Source of the DNA: Bacteroidales bacterium
Lineage (GTDB): Bacteria > Bacteroidota > Bacteroidia > Bacteroidales > Muribaculaceae
Reading direction: 5' to 3'
Assembly: GCA_004555955.1 (NCBI GenBank)
Contig: SFJG01000059.1
Location: forward strand, 1-12,573
Length of the DNA: 12,573 nucleotides
Shown here: one piece after another, positions 6,182 through 11,834 of the stretch
Position numbering within the stretch: position 1 is the stretch's first letter
Layout: every line of letters begins with the position of its first letter
Translations under genes and position numbers: made by a program
The notes under the pieces: generated by a model
The model's database searches: none
What the model was told of the DNA's origin: nothing
Seen by the model: only the letters and a program-made list of their open reading frames with translations

Positions 6182-8419
6182 ATGAACCCAATCAAGAAGA
6201 CCATCACGCTTGCAGATGGACGAGAAATTACCCTGGAAACAGGCAAATTGGCAAAGCAAGCTGATGGCGCAGTAGAGTTGCGAATGGGCAACACAATGCT
6301 GCTCGCAACTGTTGTATCTGCCAAGGAGGCAGGCGAAGGCGTCGATTTTATGCCTTTGCAAGTAGAATACAAAGAGAAGTTTTCCGCTGCGGGACGTTAT
6401 CCCGGCGGTTTCCAAAAGAGAGAAGGTCGCGCCAGCGACTACGAAATCCTCACATCGCGTTTGGTCGACCGTGTGCTCCGTCCTTTATTCCCGGAGAACT
6501 ACCACGCCGACACATTTGTCAATGTGATAATGTTCTCGTCGGACGGTGTTGACATGCCGGACGCGCTCGCAGGTCTTGCCGCTTCGGCTGCTATCGCTGT
6601 CAGCGACGTGCCTTTCCACGGCCCGATTTCCGAAGTTCGCGTGGCTCGCGTCGATGGCGAATTTGTCATCAACCCGACTTTCGAACAAGTGGAACGTGCT
6701 GATATCGAACTCATGGTAGGTGCAACCTACGACAATATTATGATGGTTGAAGGCGAAATGAACGAAGTGTCGGAAGCCGATTTGCTCGACGCTCTCAAAG
6801 CCGCTCACGAAGCCATCAAGGCTCAATGCCTCGTGCAGATGGAGCTCGCCAAAGAAGTTGGCGTCGTAAAACGCGAATACTGCCACGAAGTCAACGACGA
6901 AGACCTTCGCCGCGACGTGCGCGAGAAATGCTACGACAAAGCATACGCAATTGCTAAAGCAGGCTGCGCCGACAAGCACTGGAGAAGCGACGAATTTAAG
7001 AAAATCGAAGAAGAATATCTCGAAACAATACCCGAAGAAGAGCGCGAAGAAAAAGCACCGATGGTGGCTCGCTACTACCACGACGTGGAGAAAGACGCAA
7101 TGCGTCGCTGCGTGCTCGACGAAGGCATCCGCCTCGACGGCCGTAAGACCGACGAGATTCGCCCGATTTGGTGCGAAGTCGACTACCTGCCGGGACCTCA
7201 CGGTTCGGCTGTGTTCACTCGCGGTGAAACCCAAGCGTTGGCAACTTGTACGCTCGGTACGAAGCTCGACGAGAAAATCCTCGACGACGTGCTCAACCAA
7301 GGCAAAGAGCGCTTCTTGCTCCACTACAACTTCCCGCCTTTCTCGACAGGCGAAGCTAAGCCGCAACGTGGCGTAGGCCGTCGCGAAATTGGTCACGGCA
7401 ACTTGGCTCACCGCGCCCTTAAGCGCATGTTTCCCGACGATTTCCCCTACACATGCCGCATCGTCAGCGACATCCTTGAGTCGAACGGCTCATCGTCGAT
7501 GGCTACCGTTTGCGCAGGAACGCTCTCGCTTCTCGACGCAGGTGTGAAGATGAAAAAGCCCGTTGCAGGTATTGCTATGGGTCTTATCTCTGATTCGGAT
7601 TCTCCAAAATATGCCGTGCTCTCCGACATCCTCGGCGACGAAGACCACCTCGGCGATATGGACTTCAAGGTGACAGGTACGGCTGACGGTATCACCGCAA
7701 CTCAAATGGACATCAAGTGCGACGGACTTTCGTACGAAATCCTCGAAAAAGCCCTTAACCAAGCTAAACAAGGACGTCTGCACATCCTTAACATAATCAA
7801 CGAAACAATTCCGGCTCCGCGCGAAGACTACAAACCTCACGTGCCCAGAATCGTTACGATGACAATTCCTAAAGAATTTATCGGCGCTGTCATTGGCCCG
7901 GGTGGAAAGATTATCCAAGGCATCCAAGAAGAGAGTGGTGCAATCGTCACAATCGAAGAAGAAGGCGACAAAGGCTACGTCGAAGTTGCTGCCCCCAACA
8001 AGGATTCTATCGACAAGGCAGTTGCTCGCATCAAAGCCATCGTGGCGCAGCCTGAAGAAGGAGAAGTCTATACCGGTAAGGTTGTAAGCATCCTCGAATT
8101 CGGCGCATTCGTAGAATTTATGCCCGGACGCGACGGCTTGCTCCACATCTCCGAAATCGGCTGGAATCGCTACGACAAGATGGAAGACACTAACATCCAC
8201 GAAGGCGACGAAGTGACCGTGAAACTTATCGAAATCGACAAGAAGACCGGCAAGTTCCGCCTCTCGATGCGTGCCCTCCAACCCAAGCCGGAAGGCTATG
8301 TAGAGCGCGAACGTGCTCCGCGCGGCGACCGTGGTCCCCGTGGCGGTCAGAATCGCGGTGGCGGTCCCCGCGGCGGTAACAACCGCGGACCCCGTGGTCC
8401 CCGTCGTGACAAAGAGTAA
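6182..8419 (+). CDS. pnp: Polyribonucleotide nucleotidyltransferase (PNPase) with Arg-Gly-rich tail
   Basis: This is a 745-residue PNPase, which degrades RNA 3' to 5' by phosphorolysis and can add untemplated tails; the family works as a cytoplasmic homotrimer. Domain order is complete: first RNase PH domain at about 12-145 (FMPLQVEYKEKFSAAGRYPG), helical linker at about 146-300, and second RNase PH domain at about 316-545. The second domain contains the FSTGEAKPQRGVGRREIGHG loop, SNGSSSMATVCAGTLSL and GDMDFKVTG (491-499) with the conserved catalytic acidic residues. Then come KH at about 555-605 (GAVIGPGGKIIQGIQEESGA) and S1 at about 626-697 (GKVVSILEFGAFVEFMPGRDG). Residues 708-745 are an added tail of Arg, Gly, Pro and Asn with repeated PRG/NRG units, likely disordered and RNA-binding. 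The gene has its own promoter and a strong terminator, so it appears monocistronic. Confidence 0.98.
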   Translation: MNPIKKTITLADGREITLETGKLAKQADGAVELRMGNTMLLATVVSAKEAGEGVDFMPLQVEYKEKFSAAGRYPGGFQKREGRASDYEILTSRLVDRVLRPLFPENYHADTFVNVIMFSSDGVDMPDALAGLAASAAIAVSDVPFHGPISEVRVARVDGEFVINPTFEQVERADIELMVGATYDNIMMVEGEMNEVSEADLLDALKAAHEAIKAQCLVQMELAKEVGVVKREYCHEVNDEDLRRDVREKCYDKAYAIAKAGCADKHWRSDEFKKIEEEYLETIPEEEREEKAPMVARYYHDVEKDAMRRCVLDEGIRLDGRKTDEIRPIWCEVDYLPGPHGSAVFTRGETQALATCTLGTKLDEKILDDVLNQGKERFLLHYNFPPFSTGEAKPQRGVGRREIGHGNLAHRALKRMFPDDFPYTCRIVSDILESNGSSSMATVCAGTLSLLDAGVKMKKPVAGIAMGLISDSDSPKYAVLSDILGDEDHLGDMDFKVTGTADGITATQMDIKCDGLSYEILEKALNQAKQGRLHILNIINETIPAPREDYKPHVPRIVTMTIPKEFIGAVIGPGGKIIQGIQEESGAIVTIEEEGDKGYVEVAAPNKDSIDKAVARIKAIVAQPEEGEVYTGKVVSILEFGAFVEFMPGRDGLLHISEIGWNRYDKMEDTNIHEGDEVTVKLIEIDKKTGKFRLSMRALQPKPEGYVERERAPRGDRGPRGGQNRGGGPRGGNNRGPRGPRRDKE

Positions 8420-8445
8420 TTTCTTTCGAACATTCTCATAGTTTC

Positions 8446-8482
8446 AGAGCGCCTCGGCATTTCGCCCCGGCGCTCTTTTTTT
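8446..8482 (+). terminator. Rho-independent terminator of pnp
   Basis: AGAGCGCC (8446-8453) pairs perfectly with GGCGCTCT (8469-8476) and runs straight into seven T residues (8476-8482). It begins 26 bp after the pnp stop. Confidence 0.93.
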
Positions 8483-8516
8483 GTGTCGAGTTGCGTTGTC
8501 TTGTCGGGAACTTGGT

Positions 8517-8548
8517 CGGAAGAACGCGGTCTCTACTTCGCGCTTCCG
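8517..8548. other. Imperfect hairpin between pnp terminator and LOG-family gene promoter
   Basis: CGGAAG (8517-8522) pairs with CTTCCG (8543-8548), and CGCG (8525-8528) with CGCG (8539-8542), around a 10-nt loop; only a 2-nt AA bulge interrupts the stem. It is followed by an AT-rich stretch ending in TTATTTTTT. It could be a second terminator or a binding site upstream of the next promoter. Confidence 0.45.
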
Positions 8549-8589
8549 TCGGCATATTTAATAATTATTTTTTAAACAATCTCTAAGTA

Positions 8590-8621
8590 TTTGGTTTTAC
8601 ACACAATTTGCATTAATTTTG
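8590..8621 (+). promoter_or_regulatory. Canonical Bacteroidetes promoter for the LOG/adenosyltransferase operon
   Basis: TTTG (8590-8593) and TAATTTTG (8614-8621) are spaced by 20 bp, an ideal -33/-7 arrangement. The ATG follows 21 bp after the -7 box. Confidence 0.8.
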
Positions 8622-8642
8622 TTAGAAAAGAAAATATAAACT

Positions 8643-9182
8643 ATGAACGTAACGGTCTATTTATCGTCGAAGACGGACTTGGCACGCGAGTATAGTCAAG
8701 CCGTAGTTGAGGTAGCACGCGGAATAGCGGCAGCAGGTGCGCAGCTTGTCTATGGCGGGTCGAATGCGGGGCAGATGCATTTGCTTGCCGCCGAAGCCAA
8801 GTTGGCGGGTGCTCGCGTAGTGGGCATTATTCCGGAGGTGTTTCGGACGCTTGCCGACCCGGTTGCCGACGAAATGATTTATGTGCGCGACTTGGCGGAG
8901 CGTAAGAACCGACTTTTTGCGATGGCAGACGTCATTGTGGCGTTGCCGGGAGGCATCGGTACGCTCGACGAGGTGATGAGTGCGTTGGCGGAAATGACGG
9001 TAAGCCGATGCTACAACAAGCGCATCTTGCTTGTCAACGTCGGCGGTCTCTACGACCCGTTGCTTTGCCAATTGCAGCGCTTTGTCGACCTCGGACTTGC
9101 CGTTGCCGAGGCTGTGCAGTGCGTCGTTGGCGTTGGCTCCGCTCGTGAATGTGTCGACTACATTAAAACCCTTAAAATATAA
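8643..9182 (+). CDS. LOG-family (TIGR00730) nucleoside 5'-monophosphate phosphoribohydrolase
   Basis: This is a 179-residue Rossmann-fold protein of the LOG/YvdD type. Relatives cleave the N-glycosidic bond of nucleoside 5'-monophosphates, including cytokinin ribotides; older annotations call them lysine decarboxylases. The family signature PGGIGTLDE is at residues 102-110, preceded by ERKNRLFAMADVIVAL (86-101). The nucleotide-binding loop YGGSNAGQM is at 37-45, where many members have YGGGxxGLM. GARVVGIIPEVF follows at 56-67. No signal peptide is present, so it is cytoplasmic. The next gene starts 5 bp after its stop, so the two are translated from one message. The physiological substrate in this bacterium is not evident from sequence; a nucleotide salvage or damage-control role is plausible. 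Confidence 0.92.
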   Translation: MNVTVYLSSKTDLAREYSQAVVEVARGIAAAGAQLVYGGSNAGQMHLLAAEAKLAGARVVGIIPEVFRTLADPVADEMIYVRDLAERKNRLFAMADVIVALPGGIGTLDEVMSALAEMTVSRCYNKRILLVNVGGLYDPLLCQLQRFVDLGLAVAEAVQCVVGVGSARECVDYIKTLKI

Positions 9183-9187
9183 CGCTT

Positions 9188-9754
9188 ATGATAAAGAAAA
9201 GTAATGTTTATACGGCAACCGGCGACGGCGGACAGACGTCGCTGGCGAGTGGACAACGTGTGGCGAAAGACGATGTGCGCCTTGAGGCATACGGCACCGT
9301 CGACGAGCTCAATTCGTTTATCGGTATGCTCGACAATCTGCATAACATACCCGGCGAGACCAAGGAGGTGCTGCGCATCGTACAAAACAAGCTTTTCAAC
9401 ATTGGCGGCTATCTCGCCACGGATAGCGCCGACACCGACCGCTGTTTCGGCTTGGACGAAACCGATGTAAGCCGATTGGAGCATTTTATCGATGTGCTCG
9501 ACTCCGAACTTCCGCCGCTACGACGGTTCGTATTGCCCGGCGGTAGTCGGATTTCGTCGGTGAGCCACGTCTGCCGTTCGGTGTGTCGTCGTTGCGAGCG
9601 TAGGGTGATAAGTTTGCAGCATGCGGGGGTGAAAGTTGACCCTAATGTTGTCAAATATTTGAACCGTCTGAGTGACTTTTTCTTCGTTTTAGCGAGATTT
9701 AACAATATTCATAATCAAATTGAAGAAATTTTTTGGGATAAAGATTGTAAATAG
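9188..9754 (+). CDS. Cob(I)yrinic acid a,c-diamide adenosyltransferase, PduO type
   Basis: This 188-residue protein transfers the 5'-deoxyadenosyl group of ATP to cob(I)alamin, making adenosylcobalamin for enzymes such as methylmalonyl-CoA mutase; the family is a trimer with active sites at subunit interfaces. The N-terminal ATP loop TATGDGGQTSL (9-19) corresponds to the usual TGDxGxTxL. RVAKDDVRLEAYGTVDELNS (24-43), FVLPGGS (114-120), CRSVCRRCERR (129-139) with the conserved Arg/Glu cluster, and YLNRLSDFFFVLAR (157-170) are all family hallmarks. Length is normal for the family. It is the second gene of an operon with the LOG-family gene, 5 bp apart. The rest of the cobalamin pathway is not in the window, so it may serve salvage. 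Confidence 0.95.
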   Translation: MIKKSNVYTATGDGGQTSLASGQRVAKDDVRLEAYGTVDELNSFIGMLDNLHNIPGETKEVLRIVQNKLFNIGGYLATDSADTDRCFGLDETDVSRLEHFIDVLDSELPPLRRFVLPGGSRISSVSHVCRSVCRRCERRVISLQHAGVKVDPNVVKYLNRLSDFFFVLARFNNIHNQIEEIFWDKDCK

Positions 9755-9774
9755 CAATTTATATTGTATTTTTG
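9745..9774 (+). promoter_or_regulatory. Promoter of the DUF2795 gene
   Basis: TATTTTTG (9767-9774) matches TAnnTTTG, with TTG (9745-9747) 19 bp upstream. The -33 element overlaps the last codons of the adenosyltransferase gene. The ATG at 9810 follows 35 bp after the -7 box. Confidence 0.7.
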
Positions 9775-9809
9775 CGGAAATTTTTTAGGACAGAAAAACT
9801 TGACAGATT

Positions 9810-10031
9810 ATGTATTGGACACTTGAATTAGCATCAAAACTTGAGGATGCGCCCTGGCCCGCAACGAAAGAAGAGCTCATCGACTATGCAGTTCGCTCGG
9901 GTGCTCCGCTCGAAGTGATAGAAAACCTTCAAGAAATTGAAGACGAAGGAGACGTTTACGAATGTATAGAAGACATCTGGCCTGACTATCCCAGCAAAGA
10001 TGATTTCTTCTTCGACGAAGAGGAGTATTAA
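9810..10031 (+). CDS. DUF2795-family small acidic protein
   Basis: This 73-residue protein begins MYWTLELASKLEDAPWPATK and contains ELIDYAVRSGAPLEVIENLQ, a pattern I recognise from the DUF2795 family conserved across Bacteroidetes. DUF2795 has no firmly assigned function. The C-terminal third is very acidic (EDEGDVYECIEDIWPDYP, then a run of Asp, Glu and Phe to the end). It has no signal peptide or membrane segment. It has its own promoter and a strong terminator, so it can be expressed apart from the preceding adenosyltransferase gene, although readthrough is possible because no terminator is seen between them. The acidic, helix-rich makeup suggests a small protein that binds another protein (inference). 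Confidence 0.9.
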   Translation: MYWTLELASKLEDAPWPATKEELIDYAVRSGAPLEVIENLQEIEDEGDVYECIEDIWPDYPSKDDFFFDEEEY

Positions 10032-10073
10032 TCTGATTATTAGAGAATTAGACACTGATTATCAACAAGTTAT

Positions 10074-10109
10074 AAGAAAATCCACCTCGATTTTGGGGTG
10101 GATTTTCTT
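10074..10109 (+). terminator. Strong terminator after the DUF2795 gene, possibly bidirectional
   Basis: AAGAAAATCCACC (10074-10086) pairs perfectly over 13 bp with GGTGGATTTTCTT (10097-10109) around a 10-nt loop. The A-rich and T-rich outer arms give a U-tract in either direction, so it could act on both strands. It starts 43 bp after the DUF2795 stop. Confidence 0.9.
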
Positions 10110-10126
10110 GTCTAAATACCCCAAAA

Positions 10127-10158
10127 TGTATCAAAATAACCTTTTATAAAGTGATACA
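10127..10158. repeat. Short inverted repeat TGTATCA/TGATACA
   Basis: TGTATCA (10127-10133) and TGATACA (10152-10158) are perfect complements separated by 18 nt, lying between the first and second CTACCCC copies. It may be a binding site or a small stem. Confidence 0.4.
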
Positions 10159-10217
10159 CGCTACCCATTCGCTACCCCAAGACCTCAAAAAATCCTCCAC
10201 ATAAAAGGAATAGTAAG

Positions 10218-10263
10218 TGTTGTCAAAACCTGCGAAAATTTTTCGCAGAACATTTTGATAACA
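10218..10263. repeat. Long two-part hairpin with 19-nt near-palindrome core
   Basis: The core CTGCGAAAATTTTTCGCAG (10230-10248) is two perfect 9-nt arms around a single T. Outside it TGTTGTCAAAA (10218-10228) pairs with TTTTGATAACA (10253-10263) over 11 positions with one G-T pair. The two stems are separated by 1 nt on the left and 4 nt on the right. There is no T-run after it and no gene immediately upstream, so a plain terminator is unlikely. Confidence 0.7.
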
Positions 10264-10617
10264 AAATACTTAACCTAAAATTGTATAACCAAATTTCAGA
10301 CCTCAAAATCTTCAAATTTTACACTCCTTAACAACTGCAAATCACGTTTTGGGATAGCGAGGGTTTAACTTATTGTAATTCAATAACATCACTCAAAATC
10401 AACTGCAAAACCAATACCTATACAATCGTGGGGTAGCGGAATAGATAACGAGTGGTTAATTATTTGTTGAAAAGTCTTTATGTTTTACAGCACAACATGA
10501 TATGAGATTCAAATATTATTGCTAAATTCTCAAGTTTGACAGTGGTTATAGGTATATAGTTGTCCTATAGGGCGTTAGCCCTTGCGGTAATGTGCTAATA
10601 TTTTGCCGGTATTGTTT

Positions 10618-11519
10618 TTAACTCACTTTAACGCAGGACTTTACTATTGATTTCATGTTTCGCATGGTGATAACCTGGTTTTGCATTGTGGGGCTGACAA
10701 AGGAGGCTATGGCTGTTGTTGTGTCATCGCCTTTGAAGACGGGCATATATCCTTCGCCCCAGATTTTGAGGTAGTCCATGCCGATGAGGGTTTTACGTAA
10801 TGCGGATGTGGTGAGGTCGGGCTTTTCGAGTTTGAGTTTGAGGGTTTTGAAGATGAGCAGTGCCAGAAAGCATGTTATGAAGTGGGCGATTATGCGGTCG
10901 TTGCGGCGCAGATACACCGGACGGCTCTCGAACTCGGTCTTGAGGCATCGGAACATGTCTTCTATTTCCCAGCGCTGTGCGTTGGCGCGTATTATTTCTA
11001 CGGCAGTTTCTTCTTCAAGATTGGAGCATATCGCATAGAATCCGTCAAAGCGGGCCTCTTTCTGTATTGCTTCAATATCAAGTGTGTATCTGGTGTTGTC
11101 GGCGACTTCGGCGTTGTCGGTGTAGTGTGTCTCGACGATGAACCGTGATGCGTCGTTGGGCGATTTTTTCTTTCGGCGGGCTGTGCCGTTTTTGATTGAT
11201 TTGAGTGCACGGTCAATCTGTTGCTGGCGCAGTGTGCGCTGATATTGGGCGTATTTCTCCGAGTATGTGACGATGAGCCGTTGTTCCAGTTTCTTCTCGT
11301 TTATCCAGCGCTCTTTATAGAGTACTCTGTTGCGCACCTTGTCGAACTCTTCGGTAAAAAGTGTCACGGTGTTGTCCTGTCCGCTGACGTGCCATCCTTC
11401 CGGGTCAAGGGCCCATTGCTGGAGATGCTGCGCTATCTTATTGTCTTTCAGGGACTGGACTGTGATGAAGTGTCGCCCCTGACGGTTGTTGTAGCGGCGG
11501 TTTGACAGTGATGAAAGGC
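10618..11519 (-). pseudogene. IS1634-type transposase, 5'-truncated remnant
   Basis: The minus-strand frame carries the last ~300 codons of a DDE transposase of the IS1634 (IS4-like) group. From the truncated end it reads LSSLSNRRYNNRQGRHFIT, then VQSLKDNKIAQHLQQWAL, VRNRVLYKERWINEKKLEQR, FDGFYAICSNLEEE and RPVYLRRNDRIIAHFITCFL. The IS4-like R(3)E(6)K pattern is intact in QRWEIEDMFRCLK, placing the catalytic Glu near 10962. A GTG at 11367 opens a 249-codon ORF, but homologous sequence continues upstream to about 11519 and then stops abruptly; an in-frame TGA follows at 11538-11536. Family members have roughly 200 more N-terminal residues bearing the first two catalytic Asp, so this copy is inactive. 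The intact terminal inverted repeat on the left cannot be identified with confidence. Confidence 0.85.
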
Positions 11520-11654
11520 TCTTACTTTTTTTACGTCAAAAAAGTGGAAATATTGCCGGTTTTTGTAGATAGAAGTATTCCTGATGAGAACAAAAGGCAG
11601 CAAGAATTGGCATCTCTTCTTAGAGCAAAGGATTCATTAACATTCTTGATGTAA
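11520..11654 (+). pseudogene. Possible 3' fragment of an unknown gene cut by the IS remnant
   Basis: Immediately beyond the transposase break the plus strand is open for about 45 codons to a TAA at 11652-11654. It reads KKVEILPVFVDRSIPDENKR, then QQELASLLRAKDSLTFLM, with charged, helix-like composition typical of a protein C-terminus. A hairpin terminator follows within 2 bp of the stop. The frame continues back into the transposase DNA (ATG at 11511), but that part is antisense to the transposase and not expected to be original sequence. I do not recognise the family. It could be a chance open frame in short DNA. Confidence 0.4.
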
Positions 11655-11655
11655 C

Positions 11656-11682
11656 AAAACAAAGTGCCGAAAGCACTGTTTT
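11656..11682 (+). terminator. Terminator after the gene fragment
   Basis: AGTGC (11663-11667) pairs with GCACT (11673-11677) around CGAAA; the stem extends by AAAAC (11656-11660) with GTTTT (11678-11682) across a 2-nt bulge. The final TTTT gives a short U-tract. Confidence 0.55.
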
Positions 11683-11777
11683 GCAGGCACATACGGGCTA
11701 TTTTGTGCAATTTTGCGTGAGAATAGTTAAATTTTATTATTTTTTGTAAATATTTGTACGTATAGAAGTAGAATTTC

Positions 11778-11808
11778 TTTCGTATTAGGCAAAATATGTT
11801 TATATTTG
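11778..11808 (+). promoter_or_regulatory. Promoter of the DUF3575 gene
   Basis: TATATTTG (11801-11808) matches TAnnTTTG and TTTC (11778-11781), a near match to the -33 box, lies 19 bp upstream. Transcription would start near 11815, leaving about 20 nt before the ATG at 11835. Confidence 0.6.
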
Positions 11809-11834
11809 CGTTGCCAGAAGGAATGTTTTTGCCT

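Larger units (their letters stand above)
10117..10438. repeat. Five copies of a CGCTACCCCAAA-like motif, three plus and two minus
   Basis: Plus-strand copies are TACCCCAAAA (10117-10126), CGCTACCCA (10159-10167) and CGCTACCCCAA (10170-10180). Minus-strand copies are CGCTATCCCAAAA (10359 to 10347) and CGCTACCCCA (10438 to 10429). The plus copies lie left and the minus copies right of the hairpin at 10218-10263, so the array points inwards. Four near-exact copies of an 8-9 base word within about 280 bp is far more than chance would give. The arrangement resembles arm-type integrase sites or iterons; no integrase is present in the window. Confidence 0.6.
10110..10617. other. Gene-free AT-rich region rich in short repeats
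   Basis: This stretch has no convincing reading frame on either strand and is clearly more AT-rich than the genes to its left. It holds the CTACCCC motif array and the long hairpin listed separately. Two direct repeats are also present: AGACCTCAAAA at 10180-10190 and 10298-10308, and CAACTGCAAA at 10332-10341 and 10400-10409. Small palindromes occur at 10370-10386 (TTATTG/CAATAA), 10547-10569 (TATAGG/CCTATA) and 10569-10582 (AGGGC-GTTA-GCCCT). The last two may belong to the end of the neighbouring insertion sequence. Confidence 0.7.

Noticed and set aside
6485..8281. Two long minus-strand open frames (6485-7411 and 7490-8281) inside pnp
   Set aside because: They are antisense to a complete PNPase, show no domains and have low-complexity Phe/Val/His composition.
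10117..10438. CRISPR array as an explanation of the repeats
   Set aside because: The motifs are only 9-13 bp, irregularly spaced and in both orientations, with no regular spacers and no cas genes.
10550..11520. Complete insertion sequence with terminal inverted repeats
   Set aside because: The transposase lacks its N-terminal part and I find no matching inverted repeats at the two ends, so only a remnant is supported.
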